DNA of 64,000 nucleotides from an uncultured Dermabacteraceae bacterium (GCA_946223075.1 CAMILZ010000014.1:1-64000), one strand, 5' to 3'. Counted from the stretch's first letter, positions 41,780 to 52,121 are shown. The notes: a model not told the origin generated them from the sequence alone. Program-made: numbers and translations.

Positions 41780-42973
41780 ATGAAAATTCTTCACACGTCG
41801 GATTGGCACCTCGGGCGCACGCTTCACGGCGAAAACCTGCACGAATACCAGCAGGAGTTCCAGGATTTCCTCCTCGCGAAGGTCCGCGAAACCGGCGCGC
41901 ATGCGCTCGTGATCGCGGGGGATATCTACGATCGCTCGGTCCCTCCCGTCGAGTCGGTCGAGCTTCTTCACGCCTCGCTTGCCGCGCTCGCGGAGGAGAC
42001 CACCGTGATCCTCACGCCCGGCAACCACGATTCGGCGGTGCGCCTTGGTTTCGGCTCGAAGCTCATGCGCCCCGGCATTCACATCCTCGCGGATGTCGAG
42101 GGAATCGAGCACCCGGTCTCGGTCGCCGATGAGCACGGCGAGGTGCTCTTCTTTGGGCTGCCGTTCCTCGACCCGGACCTTGCGCGCTACAGCCTCGCGC
42201 CGAAAGGGGGAATGCCGCTTCCTCGCAGTCACGAAAGCGTGACGGCGAACGCGATGGACCGCGTGCGGGCGAAGCTCGAGAACCTCCAGAACCCGCGAAG
42301 CGTCGTGCTTGCCCACACCTTCGTCGCGGGTGGGGATGGCTCGGATTCGGAACGAGATCTGAGCGTCGGTGGCGTTGCCTCCGTTTCGGGAAGCGTGTTC
42401 GAAGGCGTTGATTACGTTGCCCTCGGGCACCTCCACGGCTGTCAAAACATGAGCGCTCTCGTGCCGGGGGAGCGGCCGGTCGCGTGGTACTCGGGGAGCC
42501 CTCTCGCGTTCTCGTTCTCGGAGCGTCACCACACGAAGGCCGTTCTCCTTGTCGAGATGAATGAGACGGGAGCGGTCGAGGTCGAGCGCATCCCCATCCC
42601 CGTGCGGCGCAGGCTCGTGGAACTTGAGGGAAGCCTCGCGAGCATCCTCGCGCACCACGAAGAGCACGGCGAGGATTGGGTTCACGCGATTGTGCGGGAG
42701 GAGTCGCGCCCCGCACACCTCCAGCAAACCCTGCGGGCCGCGTTTGCCCACCTCCTCTTCACGGAGTTCCGCTCGACGCGCGAAACGGAACACACCCAAG
42801 CCCCCATCGTCACGCGCGAGGCCTCACCGGCCGAGGTCGTTTCGGAGTTTTTCGATTACCTCACCGGCGCCGAGCCGAATCCCACCCAGCGCGAGATTAT
42901 TGAGCAGGTCCTCGCCGATGCGCGCGCACGCGCCGATCTGGCCGAGTCGCACGCGAAGAGGAAGGCCTCCTGA
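41780..42973 (+). CDS. sbcD: DNA exonuclease SbcCD, nuclease subunit SbcD
   Basis: A 397-residue Mre11-type Mn2+-dependent nuclease. Phosphoesterase motifs appear in order: HTSDWHLGRTLHG (residues 5-17), AGDIYDRSVPP, TPGNHDS and LGHLHG. With SbcC it cleaves DNA hairpins and processes double-strand ends. It is followed 4 bp later by sbcC, with which it forms the complex. The length fits the family, including the C-terminal capping domain that contacts SbcC. Confidence 0.96.
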   Translation: MKILHTSDWHLGRTLHGENLHEYQQEFQDFLLAKVRETGAHALVIAGDIYDRSVPPVESVELLHASLAALAEETTVILTPGNHDSAVRLGFGSKLMRPGIHILADVEGIEHPVSVADEHGEVLFFGLPFLDPDLARYSLAPKGGMPLPRSHESVTANAMDRVRAKLENLQNPRSVVLAHTFVAGGDGSDSERDLSVGGVASVSGSVFEGVDYVALGHLHGCQNMSALVPGERPVAWYSGSPLAFSFSERHHTKAVLLVEMNETGAVEVERIPIPVRRRLVELEGSLASILAHHEEHGEDWVHAIVREESRPAHLQQTLRAAFAHLLFTEFRSTRETEHTQAPIVTREASPAEVVSEFFDYLTGAEPNPTQREIIEQVLADARARADLAESHAKRKAS

Positions 42974-42977
42974 GCAC

Positions 42978-45900
42978 ATGAAACTTCACCACCTCAGCTT
43001 CGAGGGCATCGGTCCGTTCAAAGACAGGGTCGATCTCGATTTCGAGGCACTCGGGGCGAGCGGCCTGTTCCTTCTCGAAGGGGCCACGGGCTCGGGAAAA
43101 TCGACCATCATCGATGCGATCGTCTTCGCGCTCTACGGCAACGTCGCGGGAGGCGGTTCGAGCGATGCGCGCGTGCGCAGCGACTTCACGCCGAACACGC
43201 GCGCGAGCGTCGTGGACCTCTTCTTCGAGGTGCCGCGGGGTATCTACCGCGTGCGTCGCACCCCCGCGTACGATCGCGCGCGGCTTCGCGGCACAGGCGC
43301 CCCCGTGCACGAACACCAGAGCGCGAAGCTGTGGAAGCTCAGTTCGCCGGAAGCTCTCGCCGAGGCGATCGAAGGCACCGAGCGTGCCGAGGAAATCGAA
43401 CCCATCGCGAACCGCCCGCAGGATGTCGGCGCGGCAATCCGCGAACTGCTCGGCCTCACACACGCGCAGTTCACGCAAACCGTTGTGCTTCCCCAAGGCG
43501 AGTTTGCGCGCTTCCTCAAAGCCGACACGAGCGAACGCAAAGTTGTGCTCGAGAGGATCTTCCAGACCCAGTTCTATGAGCAGATCGAGCAGTCCTTTGG
43601 CGAACTGAGGCGCGAAGCGCAGCGAGATGTCGACTCGTCGAAAGCGGAGCTCGGCGCGAATCTCCAGCGCGTGCTTGAAGCGGCGTCGGCAAGCGATGAG
43701 CAAAGGGACCAAGCGCTCACTGAAACGAAAGGCTTCACGCCCGCGGGCCTCGCGCGCGCCCTCGACATCAGCGAAGGGCTCGAGGAACAAGCCACGGAAG
43801 CCTTCGGCGAGGCTTCGAGTGCGCTCGAACGGGCGAAGGCCGCATCGAGTGCAGCGGAAGCAGCCGCGAAGGAAGCCGCCGAACGCCACGATGTGCTCGC
43901 TCGCAAGAGTCAGCTCGACGCGCACGAAAAGAAACGTGCAGAGCTCGAAGAGCAAGCCCGCGAGGCGCGGGAACGCCTTGCCTCCCACGAGCACGCCGAA
44001 AAACCGTTCTATGCCCACGAACAGGAGAAAAGCGCAGCCGAAGCACTGCGCAGCGCTTCCCGGGAACTGCCGGAAGTCGAGCGCGAGGAAACCTCGCGAT
44101 GGACCGCGCTGTGCGAGAGGGAAACTGCGCGAGGCGAGAATGCACTTCGAACCGCCGCCGCGCTCGCGGCCCTCGAAAAGGACGAGGCTGCGCTTCCACG
44201 GCGAGCCTCGGAAGCGAAAGGTGCGGCGCAGAACGCCGAACGTGCACAGGCCAAGGCGAAAGCCAAGGCCGAACTCCTCAAGGACCGCCCGGCGGCACGC
44301 GAGAAGCTCACCGACAAGCTTCGAGCGCTCAGCGAAAGAGCCTCGGCCCTCGGCGCGCTCAACGAAAAACGTGAGGCCCACGCCGCTCGAGAGCGGATCG
44401 CCGCTGAGGCGAATGTAAGCCTCGACACCTACCGATTCCAGGCTCAGCGCGAGCGGGATGCGCTCGTGACCCTCAAGCGCGCGAGCGAGGAAGAGTCGCT
44501 CCTTCGCCGTAAGAGGATCGACGCGATCGCCTTCGAGCTCGCCGCGAACCTCGAGCAAGGCGAGGCGTGCCCCGTGTGCGGCGCGTGCGAGCATCCTGCC
44601 CCGGCACATACCGACGATGAGCTCGTGAGCGAGGAGCGCATCACGAAGGCTGAACATGCGCGAATCGCGGCGGAGCAGCGACTGAGCGAGGCGCGTTCGG
44701 CAGCTGCGGCCACCGAAGCCCTCCACCTCGATGCTCTCGAACGCGCGTGGGGTGAGCGCGTGGAAGGTGATCTCGCTCGATTCCAGGAGGGCCTTCCCGA
44801 GCTGATCGAACGCCTCACAAACGAAGGCGTGGCCCTCGCACGCGAAGAACATGCCGCTCGTGAAGCCGAGGGCGCGCGTGAAAGCCTGAGCACCGAGATT
44901 TCGCACTTCGATGAGCGCACGCGCGCACTTGAGCGCGAAGCGCACGAAAGCACAGTCACCGCGGAACGTGCGGCCCTCGAAGCTCGGCACCTTGCCAAAA
45001 AGCTTTCGGAAAGCCGCGCGGCGATTGCCGCTGAACTCAAGGGACACGAAGGTGCCCATGAAACTCTCGCGTCGCTGCGCGCCTCGCTCCTCTCCAAGGG
45101 GGAGGGCGCTCGCGCGCACGCACGCCTTCTCGAGAAAGCCCTGGACGCGCAAAATGCGCACACACAAGCGAAAGCTCGCCTCGCCGAAGCGCTCGAAGCG
45201 AGCGGCTTCGAAAGCGTCGAGGACGTGGCGCGGGCGCGTCTCGAACCCGCACAAAAGCAAGCGCTTGAGGGAATCGTGCGCGAGTACGCCGCACTCACTG
45301 CGCTCATTGAGGAAGCCCGCAAGGATGAGCGTCTTAGGGACATCGAGGCGAGTGAGGAGGCACGCCAAGCGGCTGCGGAAGCCCTCGACGTCACCGCCAA
45401 GCATGTGCGCGATGCGCGCGAGGCCCACACCGAAGCCGCGGGAGACCACGCGACGCGAGCCAAGGTGCTTGAGCGGGTCAAGCACGCGCGTACGGACTTC
45501 ATGACTCGCGCGGCAGCGCACGAGAAACGTTCTGCACGCCAAAGCGAGGTGCTGCACCTCGCGAACATCGCGACGGGAAACTCGGGTGACACGCGAGCCC
45601 GGCTCACGCTTTCGACCTTCGCGGTCATGCGCCGCTTCGAAAAAGTCATCGAGGCCGCAAACGCGCGCCTTTCGGCCCTTTCCGGCGGAATCTATGAGAT
45701 CCGCCTCGAGCGTCCCGAGAAAGCTGGTCGCAAACAGGTTGGGCTCGACCTGGAAATATTCGATCTTCGCAACGACTCGTTCCGCTCGCCCTCAACCCTC
45801 TCGGGAGGCGAATCGTTCTATGTTTCCCTCGCTCTTGCCCTCGGTCTCGCCGACATCGTGAGCGGGGAAAACGGAGGCGTACAGATGAACACCCTCTTCA

Positions 45901-46118
45901 TTGACGAGGGGTTCGGCACGCTTGACCAGGAAAAGCTCGAGGAGGTGATCACTGAGATTCGGGCGCTCGCTTCCCACGGTCGCACGGTTGGGATCATCTC
46001 CCACGTCGCGGAACTCAAAACGCAAATCGCGGAAAAGATCCATGTGGAAAGAAAGTCCGACGGTACTTCGCGTATCACCGTGAGCACGGGGCCCGCGAGG
46101 ATTTCGCAATTCTCCTAG
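42978..46118 (+). CDS. sbcC: DNA exonuclease SbcCD, ATPase subunit SbcC
   Basis: A 1046-residue Rad50/SMC-like ATPase. Walker A EGATGSGKSTIIDAI at about 33-47; two long coiled coils rich in Ala, Glu and Arg (about 190-500 and 560-860); the zinc hook CPVC at residues 531-534; then the signature LSGGESFYVSLALALG and Walker B TLFIDEGFGTLD. The true start is MKLHHLSFEGIGPF at 42978, just after the sbcD stop; the frame is open further upstream inside sbcD but that is not coding. The coiled-coil coding region gives long spurious open frames on the opposite strand. Confidence 0.96.
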   Translation: MKLHHLSFEGIGPFKDRVDLDFEALGASGLFLLEGATGSGKSTIIDAIVFALYGNVAGGGSSDARVRSDFTPNTRASVVDLFFEVPRGIYRVRRTPAYDRARLRGTGAPVHEHQSAKLWKLSSPEALAEAIEGTERAEEIEPIANRPQDVGAAIRELLGLTHAQFTQTVVLPQGEFARFLKADTSERKVVLERIFQTQFYEQIEQSFGELRREAQRDVDSSKAELGANLQRVLEAASASDEQRDQALTETKGFTPAGLARALDISEGLEEQATEAFGEASSALERAKAASSAAEAAAKEAAERHDVLARKSQLDAHEKKRAELEEQAREARERLASHEHAEKPFYAHEQEKSAAEALRSASRELPEVEREETSRWTALCERETARGENALRTAAALAALEKDEAALPRRASEAKGAAQNAERAQAKAKAKAELLKDRPAAREKLTDKLRALSERASALGALNEKREAHAARERIAAEANVSLDTYRFQAQRERDALVTLKRASEEESLLRRKRIDAIAFELAANLEQGEACPVCGACEHPAPAHTDDELVSEERITKAEHARIAAEQRLSEARSAAAATEALHLDALERAWGERVEGDLARFQEGLPELIERLTNEGVALAREEHAAREAEGARESLSTEISHFDERTRALEREAHESTVTAERAALEARHLAKKLSESRAAIAAELKGHEGAHETLASLRASLLSKGEGARAHARLLEKALDAQNAHTQAKARLAEALEASGFESVEDVARARLEPAQKQALEGIVREYAALTALIEEARKDERLRDIEASEEARQAAAEALDVTAKHVRDAREAHTEAAGDHATRAKVLERVKHARTDFMTRAAAHEKRSARQSEVLHLANIATGNSGDTRARLTLSTFAVMRRFEKVIEAANARLSALSGGIYEIRLERPEKAGRKQVGLDLEIFDLRNDSFRSPSTLSGGESFYVSLALALGLADIVSGENGGVQMNTLFIDEGFGTLDQEKLEEVITEIRALASHGRTVGIISHVAELKTQIAEKIHVERKSDGTSRITVSTGPARISQFS

Positions 46119-46181
46119 ACTGAAGTTTCTACTAGCGACGACCTTCCTGATCTTTGACCGCCACGCACCGAGGAGAGCACA

Positions 46182-46688
46182 GTGCCCGTGGACATCATCG
46201 TCACCATCATCGCCGCGCTTTGCTTCGCGGTGGGCATTACCGGCATCGTGCTGCCTGTGCTTCCCGGTTCCTTCCTGATCCTCGTGGGGATGCTCGTGTG
46301 GGCCATCGGGATCGGCGGTTGGACGGGCTGGATCGCCTTCGCGCTCGTCGCGCTCTTCTCGATCGCGGGTATGACCAGCAGCTACGTGCTTACAGGCCGT
46401 AAACTCAAGCAGAGCGAAGTGCCCACGTGGGCGATCTTCGTCGCGATCGGATGCGCGGTCCTTGGGCTTTTCCTTATCCCCGGCCCGGGCTTGCTAATCG
46501 GCTTCATTCTCGGTTTTTTCCTCGTGGAGCTGAGCCGCAAGCGTGAATTCCAGGAAGCCCTCAACTCGACCCTCTCGACCATGAAAACGCTCGGGATCGG
46601 CATCCTCGTGGAGCTCCTGCTGGCAATGGCGAGCGGAACCGTGTTCATCATCGCTCTCGCCATTCACCTCTTCTCGAGGGCGGGCTAA
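46182..46688 (+). CDS. DUF456 family membrane protein
   Basis: A 168-residue protein with four to five membrane spans. The pattern AVGITGIVLPVLPGSFLILVG at the N-terminus and GLFLIPGPGLLIGFILGFFL in the middle is typical of DUF456, whose repeated Gly/Pro-rich hairpins suggest a pore or scaffold. Function unknown. The start is GTG with GAGGAG about six bases upstream. It ends 5 bp before the exporter gene and probably begins that operon. Confidence 0.88.
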   Translation: MPVDIIVTIIAALCFAVGITGIVLPVLPGSFLILVGMLVWAIGIGGWTGWIAFALVALFSIAGMTSSYVLTGRKLKQSEVPTWAIFVAIGCAVLGLFLIPGPGLLIGFILGFFLVELSRKREFQEALNSTLSTMKTLGIGILVELLLAMASGTVFIIALAIHLFSRAG

Positions 46689-46693
46689 CTCTC

Positions 46694-48781
46694 ATGAAGG
46701 CGAGCGCAGTGAAGGCCAGGCAGGCGTCGGATTCCCACCCAAACCCTGTGGGTGCACGCGAGGCCGCGAAGCTGTGGCCGGGCCTCAAACGCCTGTTCCG
46801 CCTCACGTGGATGGCGAAGCAGTACTTCCTCGTCGCAATCGCGGGCGGCATTTGCTACGCGCTCTTGCAGATCCTCACGAGCTCCCTCATCGGCGAGGCC
46901 ACCGAAAAGGCGATCGTGCCGAGCTTCGCGCAAGGCGAGGTCGTTGTGGGCGCTACCTGGACCCTTGCGGCGGCACTCGTAGGCGTTGCCCTCTTGCGCG
47001 CCGTGACGATCGTGGGGCGCCGCGCTTTCACGTCTTTTGGAATGTACGAGCTGCATTGGCAGTTCCGCACAAAGCTTTTGCGGGTCTTTTCGGCGACTCC
47101 GCTTCAGTGGCACCGCAACCGCTCGACCGGCACGCTGCTCTCCGCCGTCTACGCGGATACGGAGGCCGCCGTTCAGGCGATTATTTCGTGGGCGTACGCC
47201 CTTTCCACGGGCGTCATGGTCATCTACGTGACCGTGATGGTTGCCCTCATCGACTGGGTCATGTTGAGCGTTCTTGTGATTGTGTTTGGCCTGCTCATTG
47301 GGCTCAACCTCGTGTTCCAAACGATGATCACTCCCGTGGTCATCCGTATGCAAGAGCTGCGCGCCGAGGTTTCCGACATCGCCCATGAGAGCTTCGACGG
47401 TGGCAACGTCGTCAAGGCGCTCGGGCGCGAAGACGACGAGGACGAGCGCTTCGGAGCCGCCTCGGAGGAGCTGCGCGACGTCGGCATCAAGTTCGGGTAC
47501 TTGCGTGGCTGGTTCGACCCGCTCATCGGTGCCCTCCCCAATATCGGGATCATTCTTTTCGCGCTCTTCGGTGCGTGGCGCATGAGCGAAGGGCACCTTA
47601 CGACTGGCGAGCTCGTCCAAGTTTCGTACCTCTTCACGCTCATGGCGGTACCGATTCGTTCCTTTGGTTGGGTTCTCGGGAATCTCGCGCGCACGGTCGT
47701 GGGCACCGATCGCGTTGAAGCGATCGTGAACACCGAAACCGATCAGCACCGCGGAACTGATGAGGTTGAGAAAATCGCCGCCCCCGCGCGCCTCGTGTTT
47801 GAAAACGTGAACCTCGAATACGACGACGAGGCCGGACGCGAACGTTCGAGTGAGCCCGCGCTTCACGAGGTGAGCTTTGCGGCGGATCCGGACAAAGGCT
47901 CGCGGGTCCTCGCTGTTGTGGGATCGACGGGCAGTGGAAAATCGACCCTCACGCTGCTCGCGTCGCGCTTGCTCGACCCCACGAAAGGGAGGATTCTCCT
48001 CGACGGCCACGACATGCAGGGGCTTTCCACCGAATCCCTCCACAGCTCCGTTGCGCTCGCACTGCAGCAGGCATTCATCTTCGATGACTCTGTGCGGGAA
48101 AACATTGCGCTTGGCGGAACCTTCACTGATGAACAGATTTGGAGGGCCCTCGAAATCGCGCAGGCACGCGAATTCGTGGAAGGCCTCGGCGAGGAGCTCG
48201 AGACCGTGCTCGGTGAGCGAGGTGGCTCCCTCTCCGGTGGCCAACGCCAGCGCCTCGCCCTCGCGCGTGCCCTCGTGCGTGAGCCGCGCCTGCTCATCCT
48301 CGACGACGCCACCTCGGCGTGCGACCCCGCGATCGAGGCGGCAATCCTCAACGGGATCCGCACGCACATGACAAACTCGACCCTTCTCGTCGTCGCCTAT
48401 AGAAAATCGACGATTTCGATCGCCGATCGCGTCGTTTTCATGAGCGGCGGAACTGTCAAAGGCATCGGCACGCACGAAGAGCTCAGCGAGCGCGACCCCG
48501 AGTACTCCTCCCTCGTCAATGCCTACGATGAGGCGGCGATTGCCCACAATCTTCTCGAAACGGGCAACGGCCCGAGGCGCGGGGGAGCCCACTACAACAT
48601 GGGCACGAAGACCGATGCTGATCGCGAGGCCCGCCTCGCGAACGAAAAGCGCGCGACGACGGGCACCATTCCCGTGGTCGACCCCTACCAGCTCGGGGAG
48701 AGCACCGGGCTTGAAACCGGGCAAATTCCCGCCCTGAGTGAAGACGATCTGCGCGAAGATGATGGGGGAGGCGCGACATGA
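46694..48781 (+). CDS. Heterodimeric ABC exporter, half-transporter with degenerate catalytic Glu and His (pair 1)
   Basis: A 695-residue half-transporter: six membrane spans (about 40-340) then a nucleotide-binding domain. Walker A GSTGSGKSTLT and signature LSGGQRQRLA are canonical, but the catalytic Glu after Walker B is Asp (LLILDDATSACD) and the H-loop His is Tyr (VVAYRKSTI). The partner gene has the reverse pattern, so together they form one competent and one degenerate ATP site, as in TmrAB- and BmrCD-type exporters. The N-terminus (KARQASDSHPNPVG) contains a half-copy of the dispersed repeat. The C-terminal 70 residues are a polar extension. Its stop overlaps the next ATG (ATGA). Confidence 0.92.
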   Translation: MKASAVKARQASDSHPNPVGAREAAKLWPGLKRLFRLTWMAKQYFLVAIAGGICYALLQILTSSLIGEATEKAIVPSFAQGEVVVGATWTLAAALVGVALLRAVTIVGRRAFTSFGMYELHWQFRTKLLRVFSATPLQWHRNRSTGTLLSAVYADTEAAVQAIISWAYALSTGVMVIYVTVMVALIDWVMLSVLVIVFGLLIGLNLVFQTMITPVVIRMQELRAEVSDIAHESFDGGNVVKALGREDDEDERFGAASEELRDVGIKFGYLRGWFDPLIGALPNIGIILFALFGAWRMSEGHLTTGELVQVSYLFTLMAVPIRSFGWVLGNLARTVVGTDRVEAIVNTETDQHRGTDEVEKIAAPARLVFENVNLEYDDEAGRERSSEPALHEVSFAADPDKGSRVLAVVGSTGSGKSTLTLLASRLLDPTKGRILLDGHDMQGLSTESLHSSVALALQQAFIFDDSVRENIALGGTFTDEQIWRALEIAQAREFVEGLGEELETVLGERGGSLSGGQRQRLALARALVREPRLLILDDATSACDPAIEAAILNGIRTHMTNSTLLVVAYRKSTISIADRVVFMSGGTVKGIGTHEELSERDPEYSSLVNAYDEAAIAHNLLETGNGPRRGGAHYNMGTKTDADREARLANEKRATTGTIPVVDPYQLGESTGLETGQIPALSEDDLREDDGGGAT

Positions 48782-50619
48782 GTAGCTCGAGCCTCACGCG
48801 GAAAGCGACGAACGAAAGTTCGCTTTCGATCATCAAACGCGGCTTCTCCATCACTCCCGAGATCAAGAACGGCCTGTGGTTCACGATCCTTCTTGCGGTG
48901 TTCGCAACCGTCGGAAAAATCGTGATGCCCATCGCCGTGCAGTCCGTGATTGACGACGGCATTCTCGCCAAAGGCGAGCCGGACTTCGGGCTCATCGGCC
49001 TCATCTCGGGCGTTTCGATCCTTGTTCTCACCCTCACGATGATCGCGAACATCTGGATGCTTAGGCGCCTTTTTAGGGCTTCGGAAACGGCTCTAGCGGT
49101 GCTGCGCACGCGCGCTTTTCGCCACATTCACGATCTCTCCCTCCTCACCCAGGGCACCGAGAAGCGCGGATCGCTCGTCTCGCGCGTGACGAGCGATATC
49201 GACACGGTTGCGCAGTTCATTTCGTTTGGCGGCATCACCCTCGTGATACAGGGGCTCCAGCTTGTACTCGCGACCGCCGTCATGCTCGTGTACTCGCCCG
49301 TGCTGTGCCTGCTCGTGTGGATCTGCTACCTTCCCGTGCTGTACCTCATTCGCACGCTCACCGCGATGATCCGCACGCGCTTCCAAAAGATCCGCGCCCG
49401 CACGGGCGACATGCTCGGAATGATCTCCGAATCACTCGTGGGTGCTGCAACGCTCCGCGCCTACGGCGTTCAGGAGCGCAGCGAGAAGAAGAGCCTCAAG
49501 GCCGTGAGGGATGTGCGCGAGGCAAGCTTCGCCGTGCAGACCCCGCAAGCGGGCACGATGGTGCTCTCCGAAATGGGCGACGGCATCACGACCGCCGCGG
49601 TCATCGTCGCGGGCATCTATCTCGGCACGGGATTCACGATCCTCACGGCAGGCCAGCTCGTCGCGTTCCTGTTCCTTATTTCGCTGTTCTCGGCACCCGT
49701 GCGCATGCTCATCGAAGTGCTCAATGAAGCGCAGAACGCGGTCGCTGGGTGGGGGCGTGTGCTCGGCGTTCTCGACACCCCCGCCGACGTCGCCGATCCC
49801 GGCGGCAGAATCGACCCGTCCACGGGGGAACGAACCGCCCCTGTCGAGGGCGCGCGGCCCATCCCAGCGGGGCCCATTGGATTCACGGTGCGGAACGTCC
49901 GCTACGCCTACCCGAATGGTCCCGAGGTTCTCCACGGCCTTACTCTTGACATTCCCGCGCGCTCGCACGTGGCGATCGTTGGCGAAACCGGCTCGGGCAA
50001 AACGACCTTCGTCAAGCTCCTCACGCGCATGATGGATCCCACGTCCGGCGAAATCCTCGCGGGCGGCGTGCCCGTGCACAAGGTGCCGTTTTCGTCGCTT
50101 CGCTCGCGCATTGTTCTCGTCCCCCAAGAGGGATTTCTTTTCGATTCGACCGTGCGGCACAACCTCGCGTTCGGAAAGCCCGACGCCACCGACGCCGACA
50201 TCGAACGTGCGCTTGATGAGCTGGGCCTCGGCCACTGGCTCGACTCGCTTCCCGCTGGTCTCGACACGAGCGTTGGCCAGCGAGGCGAAGCACTCAGTGC
50301 GGGGGAACGACAGCTCGTGTCCCTCGCGCGCGCCTACCTCATGGACCCCGACGTCATCGTTCTCGATGAAGCAACCTCGGCAGTTGATCCCGCCGCCGAC
50401 GTGCGCCTCCAGGCCGCCATCGAAGGTCTCTCGCGCGGCCGCACGACCATCACGATCGCGCACCGCCTCTCGACGGCCGAGCGTGCCGATTCGATCATCG
50501 TGTTGGACAAGGGGCGGCTCGCCGAGCACGGCACTCATGACGAAATCGTGGGTCTCGAAAACGGCATCTACGCGCGCCTGCATCACTCGTGGGTCGCGCA
50601 CCGCAACGCGAAGCGGTAG
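48778..50619 (+). CDS. Heterodimeric ABC exporter, half-transporter with degenerate signature (pair 1)
   Basis: A 613-residue half-transporter coupled to the previous gene by ATGA. Six spans (about 35-325) and an NBD with Walker A GETGSGKTTFV, catalytic Glu present (VIVLDEATSAVD), H-loop His present (TIAHRLST), but the signature motif is LSAGERQ rather than LSGGQ. The canonical Walker B/His here pairs with the canonical signature of the partner, creating the active site. The linker before the NBD contains a Pro/Gly-rich stretch (GARPIPAGPIG). The substrate is not predictable; lipids, drugs or peptides are possible. Confidence 0.92.
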   Translation: MSSSSLTRKATNESSLSIIKRGFSITPEIKNGLWFTILLAVFATVGKIVMPIAVQSVIDDGILAKGEPDFGLIGLISGVSILVLTLTMIANIWMLRRLFRASETALAVLRTRAFRHIHDLSLLTQGTEKRGSLVSRVTSDIDTVAQFISFGGITLVIQGLQLVLATAVMLVYSPVLCLLVWICYLPVLYLIRTLTAMIRTRFQKIRARTGDMLGMISESLVGAATLRAYGVQERSEKKSLKAVRDVREASFAVQTPQAGTMVLSEMGDGITTAAVIVAGIYLGTGFTILTAGQLVAFLFLISLFSAPVRMLIEVLNEAQNAVAGWGRVLGVLDTPADVADPGGRIDPSTGERTAPVEGARPIPAGPIGFTVRNVRYAYPNGPEVLHGLTLDIPARSHVAIVGETGSGKTTFVKLLTRMMDPTSGEILAGGVPVHKVPFSSLRSRIVLVPQEGFLFDSTVRHNLAFGKPDATDADIERALDELGLGHWLDSLPAGLDTSVGQRGEALSAGERQLVSLARAYLMDPDVIVLDEATSAVDPAADVRLQAAIEGLSRGRTTITIAHRLSTAERADSIIVLDKGRLAEHGTHDEIVGLENGIYARLHHSWVAHRNAKR

Positions 50620-50640
50620 CGCCCGCTAAGGTGGGCATTC

Positions 50641-51498
50641 GTGAATACCGACGATAGGCGCAGCGCCCCCGGCCCGATCCCCAACATTTCGGGCCGAGAT
50701 GCGCCACGCTACGGCTCGCGGGAGCGCAAGGAAGAGCTCGCGAAGGGATTTTTAGGCGAGGGTGCCGGCTACGACGAACTGCGACCGCAATACCCGGTAC
50801 AGACACTCGACGTGATGCTGGCAGCCGTCGGACCCACCGCTCACCCGCGCGTGGTGGATCTCGGAGCCGGAACCGGAAAGCTCGCCCTGGCTCTCGCCGA
50901 ACGGGGATGCACGGTAACGGCGCTCGATACGAGCGAGACCATGCTCGAGGTCGCGTGTGCGAAGGCGCTCGCGGGCCAGGTGGCGCAGCGGTTCGAGACG
51001 CGTGTGGCGCCTGCTGAGGCCACGGGCCTCGATACACAAAGTGCGGATATCGTGACCGCCGCGCAAGCGTGGCACTGGTTCGACCGGGACGCGGTCAGCG
51101 CCGAGGTACGAAGGATTCTCGCTCCCGGGGGCGTGCTCGCCCTCGTGTGGAATACGCTCGACGTGAGCGTGCCGTGGGTCCACCGGTATTCGAGGATCGC
51201 CCACGCGGGCGACGTGCAGCGCGAGGGATTTCTCCCCGACGTGGGTGAGGGGCTCGAGCTCGTCGGGCGGCACGTTGATCGTTGGGTTGATGAGCGCCCC
51301 ACGTGGGATTTCGTGCGCCTCGCGAGCACGCGCAGCTACTACCTCACGGCCACCGATGCGACCCGCCGGAAGGTGCTCGATAACCTCGACTGGTACCTCC
51401 ACGAGCACCTCGGTTACGAAGCGGGGAGCGCCGTCGCGATGCCGTACCGCACGGACCTCTTCCTGTATAAGGCTGAGAACCCCGAAAAATCCTCCTAG
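50641..51498 (+). CDS. SAM-dependent methyltransferase (class I)
   Basis: A 285-residue methyltransferase. Motif I VVDLGAGTGKLALALAERG starts near residue 72, the acidic motif II residue is in VTALDTSETML, and AQAWHWFDRDAV corresponds to motif IV. This resembles UbiE/trans-aconitate-type small-molecule methyltransferases. The substrate is unknown. The start is GTG with AAGG about nine bases upstream. A half-site of the dispersed repeat is part of its coding sequence (LAAVGPTAHP at 50819-50845). It lies between two ABC exporters and overlaps the convergent next gene by 4 bp. Confidence 0.85.
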   Translation: MNTDDRRSAPGPIPNISGRDAPRYGSRERKEELAKGFLGEGAGYDELRPQYPVQTLDVMLAAVGPTAHPRVVDLGAGTGKLALALAERGCTVTALDTSETMLEVACAKALAGQVAQRFETRVAPAEATGLDTQSADIVTAAQAWHWFDRDAVSAEVRRILAPGGVLALVWNTLDVSVPWVHRYSRIAHAGDVQREGFLPDVGEGLELVGRHVDRWVDERPTWDFVRLASTRSYYLTATDATRRKVLDNLDWYLHEHLGYEAGSAVAMPYRTDLFLYKAENPEKSS

Positions 51499-52121
51499 CC
51501 GACTGCCATGGAGGTCACGCGCCAGCGCCCCTCAACGTAGCGCATTCCCACGGAGAACTTTCCGCTTGAGGCGCCGCGGGTTGCGGGCTCGCGGGTCGGG
51601 TCGTCGATGAGCGTGGCGGGTGCCTCGTGGAACGTGGCGTCGACCTTTGCGGCCTGCTGGTCGCCATCGCTCGCTTCGCTCTTCGTGAGCGTGACCTTCT
51701 CGTCGCTGAGCGTGATTTCGCCGCCCACGATCCAGCCACCCGCGGCGTGGAGCTGCTCGGCGTTGTCGGCGAAGCGCACGCACTCCTCGCACGAGGGGTC
51801 CATGAGTTCGCGCCACGCGTCGGTATCTCCCGTGCCGATCATGTAGGCGTACACGGCGAACAGGTACTGGGCGGTGGCCTTCGCTCCGGCTTCGCTTTCC
51901 TCGTCGATACTGGGGAAGTCGGCGCGCGAAGGCGCAGTCGTGTTCGTGGGGGTCGGCTGGCTCGCCGGATCCACCTTTTTGCGGGTGTCTTGCGCGGAAT
52001 CGGCCACCTGCTGCTCGCCCTGATTGTTCTGCGAGAACTGCCCGAGTCCCACGAGCCCCGCGGGGATGATGAGGGCGAGGGCAAAGATCAGGACGACGAT
52101 GCGCTGGGTCGTTTTACTCAC
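51495..52121 (-). CDS. Membrane-anchored extracytoplasmic protein, DUF6318-like
   Basis: A 208-residue protein with an N-terminal anchor (VLIFALALIIPAGLVGLGQF) and no lipobox Cys, a disordered Gln/Ser/Pro/Thr linker (30-70), and a C-terminal domain outside the cell with YLFAVYAYMIGTGDTDAWRE and CEEC, a pair of cysteines. This pattern resembles the DUF6318 family of actinobacterial exported proteins; function unknown. The start is GTG. It is convergent with the methyltransferase and divergent from the second ABC exporter operon. Confidence 0.65.
   Translation of the reverse strand: MSKTTQRIVVLIFALALIIPAGLVGLGQFSQNNQGEQQVADSAQDTRKKVDPASQPTPTNTTAPSRADFPSIDEESEAGAKATAQYLFAVYAYMIGTGDTDAWRELMDPSCEECVRFADNAEQLHAAGGWIVGGEITLSDEKVTLTKSEASDGDQQAAKVDATFHEAPATLIDDPTREPATRGASSGKFSVGMRYVEGRWRVTSMAVG

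Noticed and set aside
42897..45557. An 886-codon minus-strand frame across sbcC
   Set aside because: It mirrors the Ala/Glu/Arg coiled-coil codons of sbcC and shows no domain, signal or ribosome site.
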